Below are positions 23,072 to 33,327 of a stretch of 64,000 bases of DNA, piece after piece. Position 1 is the stretch's first letter; each line of letters opens with the position of its first letter. The notes under the pieces are model-generated. The model saw nothing but the letters and a program-made list of their open reading frames with translations, searched no databases and was not told the DNA's origin. This stretch comes from Streptomyces sp. NBC_01478 (lineage in GTDB: Bacteria; Actinomycetota; Actinomycetes; Streptomycetales; Streptomycetaceae). The stretch is from NCBI RefSeq assembly GCF_036227225.1, contig NZ_CP109444.1:4073501-4137500 (forward strand). The letters are read 5' to 3'. Made by a program: the position numbers and the translations under genes.

Positions 23072-25074
23072 TGCCCACTCAGTTCCCCCGGCTCTCCCGC
23101 AAGGGCCTCGCCGAGACCCTGTCCCGGCCCGGCATCCGGCTGCGCGGCCGGCGCAAGCTGCCGCTGCCGTCGAAGGTCGCGGTGTGCTTCCTGGCGGTCG
23201 TCGTCCTCGTCGCGCTGTTCGCCCCGCTCCTCGCCCCGCACGACCCGCTCGACCAGCAACTGCCCGTCGACGGCACCGGGCACCCCTCGGCCGGCCACTG
23301 GATGGGCCAGGACAGCCTGGGCCGGGACATCCTCAGCAGGCTGATGTACGGCGCCCGTTGGTCCCTCGCGATCGGGCTCGGGGCGACCGCGCTGGCGCTC
23401 GTGGTCGGCGCCCTGCTCGGGGCCGTCGCCGCGACCTCGCGCAAGGGCGTCGACGAGACGCTGATGCGCTGTCTGGACGTGGTGATGGCGTTCCCCGGCA
23501 TCGCGCTCGCGGCCGTCCTGGTCGCCGTGTTCGGCGGCGGGATCACCGTGCTGATCTGCGCGATCGCGTTCCTGTTCACCCCGCCGGTGGCAAGGGTCGT
23601 ACGGGCCAACGTACTTGACCAGTACGGCGAGGACTACGTGACCGCGGAGCGGGTGATCGGCGCCCGCACCCCGCACATCGTGATCCGGCACGTGGCCGTC
23701 AACTGCGCCGCTCCGATCCTGGTGTTCTGCACCGTGCAGGTCGCCGAGGCGATCGTCTTCGAGGCGTCGCTGTCCTTCATCGGCGCGGGCGTACGGCCCC
23801 CGGACCCTTCGTGGGGCAGTGTCATCGCGGACGGCAAGAACATGGTGCTGACCGGGGGTTGGTGGGCGACGGTCTTCCCCGGCCTGCTGATGCTGGTCAC
23901 GGTCCTCTCGCTGAACATACTGTCCGAGGGCGTCTCGGACGCGTGGGCGGCCCCGGCCGCGCGCGAGGTGGACGTACGGCACGAAAACGACGACGACCCG
24001 CTCGACGCCCCGCGGCCGGGCAGCGGCGAGGTGCTCCGGCTCCCCGGCCTGACGGAGGCGGCGCTCCGACTCCGGTCCCGCGCACGGCCGTTGCCCGATC
24101 CCGACGGGCTACCGGTGCTGGCGGTGGAGAACCTGGCCATCGGCTTCGAGGGCCGGCACCACGGCGTGGACATCGTGGACGGCATCAGCTTCGAGGTGCG
24201 GCCGGGTGAAGTCCTGGGTCTGGTGGGCGAGTCGGGCTGCGGCAAGTCGTTGACGGCGCTCGCGGTGATGGGCCTGGAACCGAAGGGTGCGCGGGTGCGC
24301 GGCCATGTCCGGTTCAACCAGCGGCAGTTGGTGGGCGAGCCGATGCGGGTGCGGCGCAAACTGCTGGGCCACGAGATGGCCATGGTCTACCAGGACGCCC
24401 TGTCGTCCCTGAACCCGGCGATGACGATCCGCGCACAGCTCAAGCAGGTGATACGGCGCGGAGGGCACCGCGGCGCGGGCGAGTTGCTGACGATGGTCGG
24501 CCTCGACCCGGAGCGCACCCTGCGCAGCTACCCGCACGAACTCTCCGGCGGCCAGCGCCAACGCGTCCTGATCGCCATGGCGTTGTCCCGCGACCCCAAG
24601 CTGATCGTCGCCGACGAGCCGACCACCGCCCTCGACGTCACCGTGCAGGCGCAGGTCATAGAGCTACTGCTGCGGCTGCGCGAGGAGTTGGGCTTCGCAC
24701 TCGTCCTCGTCTCGCACGACCTGGCGCTCATCGCCGACGTCACCGACCGGGTGGTGGTGATGTACGGCGGCCAGATCGTGGAGACGGGCGTGACCGCCGA
24801 CCTGGTGGAGTCGCCGGCCCACCACTACACGCGCGGACTGCTCGGCAGCGTGCTGTCGCTGGAGTCGGCGGCCGAGCGGATGACCCAGATCAAGGGGGTC
24901 GTCCCCTCCCCCGCCGACTTCCCGGCCGGCTGCCGCTTCGCCGACCGCTGCCCGCTGGCGAGCGACCTCTGCCGTACGACGGCACCCGACCTGGTCGGAC
25001 CGCGCACGCACACGGTGGCCTGCCACCATCCGGCGATCGACCTGGTGACGACGGAGAGCGAGACGGTCTCATGA
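23071..25074 (+). CDS. Permease-ATPase fusion of family 5 ABC importer (DppC-DppD)
   Basis: A 667-residue fusion. Residues 1 to about 290 are a DppC-type permease: segment VAVCFLAVVVLVALFAPLLA, WMGQDSLGRDILSRLMYGAR and the EAA loop YVTAERVIGARTPHIVIRHV. After a linker, about 350-667 is the ATPase: Walker A GLVGESGCGKS, signature LSGGQRQRV, Walker B KLIVADEPTTALD, H-loop VSHD, and the C-terminal oligopeptide-type domain with cysteines (CRFADRCPLASDLC). The same fusion layout is found, from memory, in SiaG of the Corynebacterium glutamicum sialic-acid importer SiaEFGI. It overlaps both neighbours by 1-4 bases. Confidence 0.9.
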   Translation: MPTQFPRLSRKGLAETLSRPGIRLRGRRKLPLPSKVAVCFLAVVVLVALFAPLLAPHDPLDQQLPVDGTGHPSAGHWMGQDSLGRDILSRLMYGARWSLAIGLGATALALVVGALLGAVAATSRKGVDETLMRCLDVVMAFPGIALAAVLVAVFGGGITVLICAIAFLFTPPVARVVRANVLDQYGEDYVTAERVIGARTPHIVIRHVAVNCAAPILVFCTVQVAEAIVFEASLSFIGAGVRPPDPSWGSVIADGKNMVLTGGWWATVFPGLLMLVTVLSLNILSEGVSDAWAAPAAREVDVRHENDDDPLDAPRPGSGEVLRLPGLTEAALRLRSRARPLPDPDGLPVLAVENLAIGFEGRHHGVDIVDGISFEVRPGEVLGLVGESGCGKSLTALAVMGLEPKGARVRGHVRFNQRQLVGEPMRVRRKLLGHEMAMVYQDALSSLNPAMTIRAQLKQVIRRGGHRGAGELLTMVGLDPERTLRSYPHELSGGQRQRVLIAMALSRDPKLIVADEPTTALDVTVQAQVIELLLRLREELGFALVLVSHDLALIADVTDRVVVMYGGQIVETGVTADLVESPAHHYTRGLLGSVLSLESAAERMTQIKGVVPSPADFPAGCRFADRCPLASDLCRTTAPDLVGPRTHTVACHHPAIDLVTTESETVS

Positions 25075-26099
25075 GTGCCGTGAGCCCGCTGGTCGAACTG
25101 TCCGACGCGCATGTCGTCCACAAGGCGCGCAGCGGCGGTCTGTTCAGCCGCGATCGGGTCTACGCCCTGACCGGCGCCGATCTCACCATCGCGGCCGGCG
25201 AGACGGTCGGCGTGGTCGGCGAGTCCGGCTGCGGCAAGTCGACGCTGGCGAAGGTGCTGGTGGGCGTACAGCGGCCGACGTCCGGCACGGTGTCCTTCCG
25301 GGGCCGTGACCTGTGGTCGATGCCGGACGGGGAACGCCGGGCCGCGGTGGGCACCGGCATCGGCATGATCTTCCAGGACCCGTCGACCGCGCTGAACCGT
25401 CGTCTGACGATCCGGCAGATACTGCGTGACCCGCTGGACGTGCACGGCCGCGGGACGAAGGCCGAACGGGAGGACCGGGTAAGGGAGTTGATGTCACTCG
25501 TCGGCCTCCCGCGCGCGCTCGCCGACGGCCTCCCGGGACAGCTCTCGGGCGGCCAGCGCCAACGCGTCGCGATCGCGCGGGCGTTGGCGCTGGACCCCGA
25601 CCTCGTCGTGGCCGACGAACCGACCAGCGCACTGGACGTCTCGGTCCGCGCCCAGATCCTCAACCTGCTCCTCGACCTGAAGGAACGGCTGGGCCTGTCC
25701 CTGGTGTTCGTGTCCCACGACATCCAGACGGTACGGCGGATGAGCGACCGTGTGATCACCATGTACCTGGGCCGGATCGTCGAGGAGACCCCGGCCGACC
25801 AGGTCACCGACCGGGCGCGGCACCCGTACACCCGGGCGTTGTTCTCGGCGACGCCGGGCCTTCTCCACCCCATCGATCCGATCCCGCTGATCGGACCGGT
25901 GCCGTCGGCGACCCGTCCGCCGAGCGGGTGTCCGTTCCGTACGCGCTGCTGGAAGTCCGACGACGTGTGCGCGTCCGTCATGCCGGACTTTTCACCCGCG
26001 TCGACGCCGGGACATCTCTACCGCTGCCACCATCCTGTGGAGGAGGACCTGTCGACCAGCGATCTCGTTCGCCAAAGCCGCCCCATGGAGCCTTCATGA
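25071..26099 (+). CDS. ABC transporter ATPase, DppF type
   Basis: A 342-residue nucleotide-binding protein with Walker A GVVGESGCGKSTLAKVLV, signature LSGGQRQRVAIARAL, Walker B DLVVADEPTSALD, H-loop FVSHD and a C-terminal domain with CPFRTRCWKSDDVC. It is the second ATPase of the importer. Its start overlaps the fusion gene's stop by 4 bases, and its stop overlaps the aldolase start by 4 bases. Confidence 0.9.
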   Translation: MSAVSPLVELSDAHVVHKARSGGLFSRDRVYALTGADLTIAAGETVGVVGESGCGKSTLAKVLVGVQRPTSGTVSFRGRDLWSMPDGERRAAVGTGIGMIFQDPSTALNRRLTIRQILRDPLDVHGRGTKAEREDRVRELMSLVGLPRALADGLPGQLSGGQRQRVAIARALALDPDLVVADEPTSALDVSVRAQILNLLLDLKERLGLSLVFVSHDIQTVRRMSDRVITMYLGRIVEETPADQVTDRARHPYTRALFSATPGLLHPIDPIPLIGPVPSATRPPSGCPFRTRCWKSDDVCASVMPDFSPASTPGHLYRCHHPVEEDLSTSDLVRQSRPMEPS

Positions 26100-27031
26100 C
26101 CTTCCCCGCCCCGCTCACCGGTGTCGTACCGCCCGTCTGCACGCCCCTGACACCGGACCGCGAGGTGGACGTCCGTTCACTGCTCAGGCTCGTCGACCAT
26201 CTGGTCGAGGCCGGGGTGCACGGGCTGTTCCTGCTCGGCTCGACCTCCGAGGCGGCGTATCTGACGGACCGGCAGCGCAGGTACGTCGTCGAGGCGGTGG
26301 TGGCTCATGTGGGCGGTCAACTCCCGGTGCTGGCAGGGGCGATCGACATGACGACGCCGCGGGTCCTGGACCATGTGACCGCGGTGACGGACGCGGGCGC
26401 GGACGCGGTGGTGGTGACCGCGCCGTTCTACACGCGCACCCATCCCGCCGAGATCGCCCGCCACTACCGCCTGATCGCCGCCGCGTCGCCGGTCCCCGTG
26501 GTGGCCTACGACCTCCCGGCCTCCGTCCACACCAAGCTGCCCTCCGACCTCGTCCTCGAACTCGCAGCGGACGGTGTGCTGGCCGGGCTGAAGGACTCCA
26601 GCGGGGATCTCGGCGGATTCCGTACGGTCGTGACCGGAGCGCGGGTCCATCCGGACATCACCGGGTTCAGCGTGCTGACCGGGTCCGAGCTGTTCGTCGA
26701 CTCGGCGCTGGCGTTGGGGGCGGACGGGGCGGTGCCGGGGCTCGCCAACGTCGATCCGCACGGGTATGTCCGGCTGGACGCGCTGTCCCGGGCCGGGGAC
26801 TGGGCGCGGGCGCGGGCCGAACAGGAGCGGCTGTGTGTGCTGTTCGGACTGGTGGGCGTGGGTGACCCGGCGCGGATGGGGGGTAGCTCGTCGGCGCTGG
26901 GGGCGTTCAAGGCGGCGCTGCAACTGCGGGGGGTGATCTCGTGCGCGGCGACTGCGGAGCCTCAGGTGGCGTTGTCGGCGGACGAGGTGGGACGGGTGGG
27001 GAAGTTCCTGGCGGCGGCGGGGTTGCTGTAA
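26096..27031 (+). CDS. DapA/NanA-family aldolase, probable N-acetylneuraminate lyase
   Basis: A 311-residue (beta/alpha)8 class I aldolase. It has FLLGSTSEAAYLTDRQRRYV (carboxylate-binding loop), the catalytic tyrosine in VVAYDLP (Tyr138) and the Schiff-base lysine in LAGLKDSSGD (Lys166). It is translationally coupled (ATGA) to the transporter ATPase and lies next to a sialidase, so cleavage of imported sialic acid to N-acetylmannosamine and pyruvate is the best guess. The family also includes dihydrodipicolinate synthase and other keto-acid aldolases, which the sequence alone cannot exclude. Confidence 0.75.
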   Translation: MTFPAPLTGVVPPVCTPLTPDREVDVRSLLRLVDHLVEAGVHGLFLLGSTSEAAYLTDRQRRYVVEAVVAHVGGQLPVLAGAIDMTTPRVLDHVTAVTDAGADAVVVTAPFYTRTHPAEIARHYRLIAAASPVPVVAYDLPASVHTKLPSDLVLELAADGVLAGLKDSSGDLGGFRTVVTGARVHPDITGFSVLTGSELFVDSALALGADGAVPGLANVDPHGYVRLDALSRAGDWARARAEQERLCVLFGLVGVGDPARMGGSSSALGAFKAALQLRGVISCAATAEPQVALSADEVGRVGKFLAAAGLL

Positions 27032-27039
27032 CCACAGTC

Positions 27040-27423
27040 CCCACCCACCCGACTCGGGTGTTTGGTGGTTCACCTTTTGAGAGGCCGTAAACGGGTGGGC
27101 CATCAGCGACACGGTCCGAGCACGCTCCACAACTGGGTCACCGCCACGCCGACAGCGGAAGGCTGACCATGGGCACGTACACCGACCCTCGCCACGTCAT
27201 CGCCTACTCGGACGGTGAGGTGCGCAGGCAGTTCAACGTCTGCTTCACCGCCCGCACGGTCGGCGGGCGGCTCGCGATCTCGGACGAGTCCACGGAGCTG
27301 CGGTTCGTTCGGCCGGAAGAGATCGGTCAACTGCCGATGCATCACACGCAGCGGCTTCGGCTCCGGCATTTCCTGGAGCACCGTGAGCGGCCCTGTCTCG
27401 GCTGACCGAGTCGGGTGGGTGGG
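27040..27423. repeat. 18-bp perfect inverted repeat pair bracketing a Nudix remnant
   Basis: CCCACCCACCCGACTCGG (27040-27057) and its exact reverse complement (27406-27423) stand 348 bases apart and enclose the Nudix fragment. The spacing is too long for a simple terminator hairpin. It resembles a small non-autonomous element, but no target duplication is seen. Confidence 0.75.
27169..27405 (+). pseudogene. Nudix hydrolase, C-terminal remnant
   Basis: A 78-residue frame, MGTYTDPRHVIAYSDGEVRR, then QFNVCFTARTVGGRLAISDE, ending LPMHHTQRLRLRHFLEHR. It matches the C-terminal half of actinobacterial Nudix proteins (pattern from memory). The Nudix box GX5EX7REUXEEXGU, which should lie upstream, is absent in all frames, so no hydrolase activity is expected. 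Confidence 0.65.
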
Positions 27424-27446
27424 TAGGTGGGTGGGACATGGGGGCC

Positions 27447-28628
27447 TCAGGTTCCGATCGGTACCCGTCTGAACTCGATCGAGTCGTACGCGCTCACCGC
27501 CCCCGTCTCGTACAGCACCCCCACCGTCTCCGCCCCCACCCGCACCAGATCCGAGTACCCGGCCCACTCCCGGGACAGCGTGACCGCCTTGACGAAGCTC
27601 GCCCCGCCGTCTCCGCTCCGCCAAATCGCCATGCTCTGACGGACGTTGGGCACGGAAGGTGCCGAGAACAGCAACGCTCCGCCGGTGCCGGGGAGTTGAA
27701 GCACGCTGCCCTCCACCACCGGTACGTCGTCCAGCGTGTGCTGTACCGCGTAGGGCCGGTCGAGGCTCGTACCCCCGTCGCTGGAGTACGTGTCGAGCCG
27801 ATTCCCCGTGCTCGTGCCCAACTGGTCCCGGGAGCTGAAGTACAGCCTGCCGTCGGGGAGTTCGGCCGCCGTGGACTCGTTCGCGTTGTCGACGCCGTTG
27901 TACGTGGCGTCCACGAACCCCAGCCGCCACGTCTCACCCCCGTCGTCGCTGTACAGGGCGTGGCCGCCGTAGTACTTCGCCTCCTGACCGGTGTCGGTGG
28001 ACCCGGCGGCCGGCGCGGCGGAGTGGTTGGCCGGGATCACCAGCCGTCCCGCGTACGGCCCGCGTGTCAGCGCGATCGCGTGCCCGGGACCGGTCGCGTA
28101 CCAGCGCCAACTCGGCAGCTTCACCTCCCCCGTGATGTCCCGGGGCGCGGTGAAGGTACGTCCGTCGTCCCAGCTCCGCTGCACGAACACCCGGCGGCTC
28201 TGTTCCGGTGTGACCTCGCCCCGCATGATCTGGCCCTCTGTGACGCCCCCGCTGTTGTAGGAGGTGACGAGCACGATCGCGCCGGTGCGGGGGTCGACGA
28301 CGGGAGCCGGGTTGCCCCGGGTGTCCCCGTCCCCGGCGGCCACCACGGACAGCGGGCCCCAGGTGCAGCCGCCGTCGGTGGAGCGCCGTAGGACGACGTC
28401 GATGTTGCCGGTGTCGCCCGCGTCGTTGTGGCGTCCCTCGGCGAAGGCCAGGACGGTACCGAGGTCGGTGACGACGGTCGCCGGGATGCGGTAGGTGTCG
28501 TAGCCGCCGTCTCCGGAGACGTACGGCACGGAGGACGCGCAGCCGGAGCGGGCGGAGGCGTGCCCGGCGACGGTGAACGGGGCGATCAGTACGGCGGTGA
28601 CGAGAAGCGTGCGGCTCAGGATGGTCAT
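27447..28628 (-). CDS. Secreted exo-alpha-sialidase (GH33)
   Basis: A 393-residue protein with an N-terminal signal peptide (LLVTAVLIAPFTVAGHASA). It has the YRIPA motif (residues 46-50, first arginine of the catalytic triad) and five Asp-box repeats: STDGGCTW, SWDDGRTF, SDDGGETW, SSDGGTSL and SGDGGASF. It releases terminal sialic acids from glycoconjugates outside the cell. It is convergent to the transporter-aldolase operon, and together they make a coherent sialic-acid scavenging locus. Length is normal for a single-domain bacterial sialidase. Confidence 0.92.
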   Translation of the reverse strand: MTILSRTLLVTAVLIAPFTVAGHASARSGCASSVPYVSGDGGYDTYRIPATVVTDLGTVLAFAEGRHNDAGDTGNIDVVLRRSTDGGCTWGPLSVVAAGDGDTRGNPAPVVDPRTGAIVLVTSYNSGGVTEGQIMRGEVTPEQSRRVFVQRSWDDGRTFTAPRDITGEVKLPSWRWYATGPGHAIALTRGPYAGRLVIPANHSAAPAAGSTDTGQEAKYYGGHALYSDDGGETWRLGFVDATYNGVDNANESTAAELPDGRLYFSSRDQLGTSTGNRLDTYSSDGGTSLDRPYAVQHTLDDVPVVEGSVLQLPGTGGALLFSAPSVPNVRQSMAIWRSGDGGASFVKAVTLSREWAGYSDLVRVGAETVGVLYETGAVSAYDSIEFRRVPIGT

Positions 28629-28653
28629 CGCTCTCCCTCACGGAGGTCGCCCC

Positions 28654-28908
28654 TCACGGGACGACGCTGACCTGTCTGTCCGTCACAGCCTCCCCGGTGT
28701 CACCGTCCCCGACCCGTACGCGACGATCACCGGCGGGGTCCGCGCCCGTACCACCGGCGTGCCCGTGCGGCGTGCGGGCGCACGTCAACACCTCAACCAC
28801 TTCAGGGATGTTGAGGCGATGGACCGTCGGCCCCGGCGGCAGGCGCGCCTCTCCGGCCGCCACCGCGCGGAACGCGTCGAGGAGTTCGGCCGGACGGGTG
28901 TCCTGGAC
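28654..28908 (-). pseudogene. NarL/LuxR-type response regulator remnant
   Basis: The minus-strand frame VQDTRPAELLDAFRAVAAGE, ARLPPGPTVHRL matches the end of a NarL-type receiver and linker (the usual pattern is LLKD-PAELLDAIRAVAAGEA-L-P). The rest (EVVEVLTCARTPHG, RVRVGDGDTGEAVTDRQVSV) faintly recalls the LuxR helix-turn-helix. The receiver core is missing. Called from pattern memory; a chance frame cannot be excluded. Confidence 0.4.
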
Positions 28909-28930
28909 CGGGATTCCGGTCCACGACGGT

Positions 28931-29635
28931 CTACGACGGCGTCCGCGCCGCCGCCAGCAGCCGGGTCACGTCGTCCGAGCAGATCGTGAGGGCCGCGCCC
29001 ACCGTCGCGAGGGCGTCGCGTTCGGCCGGTGTGTAGGGGCCGTCGGCCAGCGCGATGCGGGCGCCCTGGAGCAGGATCGATTCGCGGCCCGCGGGGGCGA
29101 GGTGGGGGGCGAGCGGGTCGAGGGCCTCGTGGAGTTCTATGGCGAGGCCGGCGCCGCTGGGTTCGCCGAAGACGCGGCCGGTGTCGGCGGCCAGGGCCTC
29201 GACGAGCGCGCCGAGCTGGTCCTCGGTGCAGTCCTGGAAGCCGGCGGCGCGGACGGTGCCCGCGGCGGCCTCCAGGGACGTACGGGCGCAGGTGCCGCCG
29301 GCCGCGAGGACCGCGAGGGCGACCGTGTGCACGGCGTCGCGGAGCATCGCGGAGAAGCGGCTCGTGGTGGGGTGGTCGAGGACGTCGGTGCCGTAGTGGC
29401 CCTGGCAGGCGGCGCACTCGACGACCGGCCCGGTGTCACCGCGCGGCAGCACCGGCATGCCGAGCAGGGTGAAGCGGCGGCGCCCGGTGAGCCGCTGGTA
29501 GTTGCGGTCGCCCCCGCATCCGGGGCAGAAGAACTCGCCGTCCCCGACGCTGGTCCACGCGGTACGGATGCCCAGCACGCGCGCCGCCCGGCCCTCATGG
29601 ACAGCCCGGCCGTCTCGTCCCCGTTCAGGCAGCAC
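28931..29635 (-). CDS. Zinc-ribbon TerB-like protein
   Basis: A 234-residue protein from GTG 29635; GGAGGT (plus-strand ACCTCC 29641-29646) lies 5 bases upstream and decides the start over the longer frame. An N-terminal zinc ribbon (FFCPGCGGDRNYQRL ... VVECAACQGHYGTDVL, two CxxC pairs) is followed by a TerB-like helical domain (LHEALDPLAPHLAPAGRESI, LLQGARIALADGPYTPAERD). TerB domains occur in tellurite-resistance and stress proteins; the function here is unknown. It is a monocistronic gene next to leuA. Confidence 0.75.
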   Translation of the reverse strand: MLPERGRDGRAVHEGRAARVLGIRTAWTSVGDGEFFCPGCGGDRNYQRLTGRRRFTLLGMPVLPRGDTGPVVECAACQGHYGTDVLDHPTTSRFSAMLRDAVHTVALAVLAAGGTCARTSLEAAAGTVRAAGFQDCTEDQLGALVEALAADTGRVFGEPSGAGLAIELHEALDPLAPHLAPAGRESILLQGARIALADGPYTPAERDALATVGAALTICSDDVTRLLAAARTPS

Positions 29636-29831
29636 GTCGCACCTCCGTAACGCCGCGGCAACATCGCCGCGCTGGCGTGATGTTAGCCACATTGTCGAGC
29701 CGGAGTCAGTACCCCGGACGAGACCTCTCCGTGACCTGCACACGGAATGGCCGGGAAACGACGGGGCCCCGGCCGCCGGAGACCGGCGTACGGGGCCCTT
29801 CGACGGCAGGTAAACCGCCGGTCAGGATGGT

Positions 29832-31694
<1,863 letters not shown>

Positions 31695-31867
31695 GATGCT
31701 CAGCAGAGTAGCCGAGACGTGCGCCGTGCGGGGGGCCGTATCACTATGCGGGATATTCGCCGTCGTATACCACTCTCCGCTACGAGACTGTGATGAATGT
31801 CCGCGTTTTCCACCAATCATGGTTGCCGGTAGTGACATCTGCGTCACTCGGTGCCAGGGTGCCGGGC

Positions 31868-32935
31868 ATGACGACTCACGGGGGCTTCGAGCCCGTCTTC
31901 TGCACCATCGTTCCACCGCATGTCCTCGACAAGCTCGCCCAGCACGAGGACCCCGCGCTCGCCGGTCCCGCCCGCGAGACCCTCCAGCGCGACGCCTACG
32001 AGCGCACCCACCGCCGGCTGACCACCGTCATCGGCGCACCGACCCTCGCCGCGCCCACCGCGACCGACCAGCCGCGGCGCACGATCTACGACGCCAAGCA
32101 CAAGCAGGACCTGCCCGGGAAGAAGGTCCGCGCCGAGGGCTCCGAGCCCGGCAGGGACGCGACCGTCAACCGTGCCTACGCCGGCCTCGGCGCCACCTTC
32201 GAGCTCTACCTCAACGCCTTCAACCGGCACTCCATCGACGGCGAGGGCCTGCCGCTCAACGCGTCCGTCCACTACGACGTGAAGTACGACAACGCGTTCT
32301 GGAACGGCGAGCAGATGGTGTTCGGCGACGGCGACGGGGAGCTGTTCCTCGACTTCACCATCCCGGTCGACGTCATCGGCCACGAACTCACCCACGGCGT
32401 CACGCAGTACACCGCGAACCTGACCTACTTCGGCCAGTCCGGCGCCCTGAACGAGTCGGTCTCAGACGTCTTCGGCTCGCTCATCAAGCAGTACACGCTC
32501 GGCCAGACCGCCGCCGAGGCCGACTGGCTGATCGGCGCGGGCCTGCTCGCCCCGCGCGTCTCCGGCGTCGCCCTGCGCTCCATGAAGGCCCCGGGCACGG
32601 CCTACGACGACGACGCGCTCGGCAAGGACCCGCAGCCCGCGACGATGGACGACTTCGTCGACACCGGCAGCGACAACGGCGGCGTGCACATCAACTCCGG
32701 CATCCCCAACCACGCCTTCTACCTGGTCGCCGACGCCCTCGGCGGACACGCCTGGGAGAAGGCGGGACAGATCTGGTACGACGTCCTGACCGGCGGCGTG
32801 CTCAAGAAGGACGCCCTGTTCACCGACTTCGCCACCCTCACCGTGGCCGCCGCGAAGACCCGGTTCGGGGACGGCGGGGAGGAGTTGCAGGCCGTGCAGA
32901 AGGCGTGGGAACAGGTCGGGGTGCCGACGTCGTAG
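31868..32935 (+). CDS. M4-family (protealysin/thermolysin-like) metallopeptidase
   Basis: A 355-residue zinc protease starting MTTHGGFEPVFCTIVPPHVL, the short protealysin-type propeptide; the frame is open further upstream. The zinc site is HELTH (172-176) with the third ligand Glu196 in NESVSDVFG, and GSDNGGVHINSGIPNHAFYL carries the transition-state histidine. No signal peptide is seen, as usual for protealysin-like enzymes. The next gene encodes its probable inhibitor, 44 bases downstream. Confidence 0.92.
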   Translation: MTTHGGFEPVFCTIVPPHVLDKLAQHEDPALAGPARETLQRDAYERTHRRLTTVIGAPTLAAPTATDQPRRTIYDAKHKQDLPGKKVRAEGSEPGRDATVNRAYAGLGATFELYLNAFNRHSIDGEGLPLNASVHYDVKYDNAFWNGEQMVFGDGDGELFLDFTIPVDVIGHELTHGVTQYTANLTYFGQSGALNESVSDVFGSLIKQYTLGQTAAEADWLIGAGLLAPRVSGVALRSMKAPGTAYDDDALGKDPQPATMDDFVDTGSDNGGVHINSGIPNHAFYLVADALGGHAWEKAGQIWYDVLTGGVLKKDALFTDFATLTVAAAKTRFGDGGEELQAVQKAWEQVGVPTS

Positions 32936-32979
32936 TCGCGGCGGTCGCGCCGGTTTCGTATTCGTACTAGACAGGGCCC

Positions 32980-33246
32980 ATGCGTATTCAGGTACGGCGC
33001 ACGGGCGGTTTCGGCGGTATCCAGCGCCGCGGCGAGGTCGACACCTCGACGCGGCCCGACGCGCACGAGTGGCATGCCCTGGCCCGGCAGGCGGTCGCGG
33101 CCGGGCAGGGCACGCCGCCGGCGGGCGTCCCGGACGGCTTCCACTACGAGATCACGGTGGACGGGAAGTCGGTGTACGCGGCCGACCCCCGGCTCACGGA
33201 CGAGCAACGGGAGCTGATCTCAAGGGTGTTGAAGGAAGGTGCCTGA
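32980..33246 (+). CDS. Emfourin-like inhibitor of M4 peptidase
   Basis: An 88-residue protein, MRIQVRRTGGFGGIQRRGEV with DGFHYEITVDGKSVYAADPR. Small proteins of this pattern located beside protealysin-like genes are the emfourin family, slow tight-binding inhibitors of M4 proteases (from memory). The co-directional position 44 bases after the protease gene supports a protease-inhibitor pair that keeps the cytoplasmic enzyme silent. Confidence 0.8.
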   Translation: MRIQVRRTGGFGGIQRRGEVDTSTRPDAHEWHALARQAVAAGQGTPPAGVPDGFHYEITVDGKSVYAADPRLTDEQRELISRVLKEGA

Positions 33247-33290
33247 GCGGGTGTCGACGGCTGGCGTAACTGCTTGTTCACGCCCGCCCG

Positions 33291-33320
33291 TTGACACCCG
33301 TTACCGCCGGTACCCATGAT
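33291..33320 (+). promoter_or_regulatory. Predicted promoter for the GH1 gene, possibly leaderless
   Basis: TTGACA (33291-33296) and CATGAT (33315-33320) are 18 bases apart. The -10 ends 7 bases before ATG 33328, so transcription would begin at or next to the start codon. Confidence 0.55.
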
Positions 33321-33327
33321 CCGGCGC

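Noticed and set aside
27040..27423. Reading the 18-bp inverted repeats as a transcription terminator
   Set aside because: The arms are 348 bases apart with coding-like sequence between them, far too long for an intrinsic hairpin.
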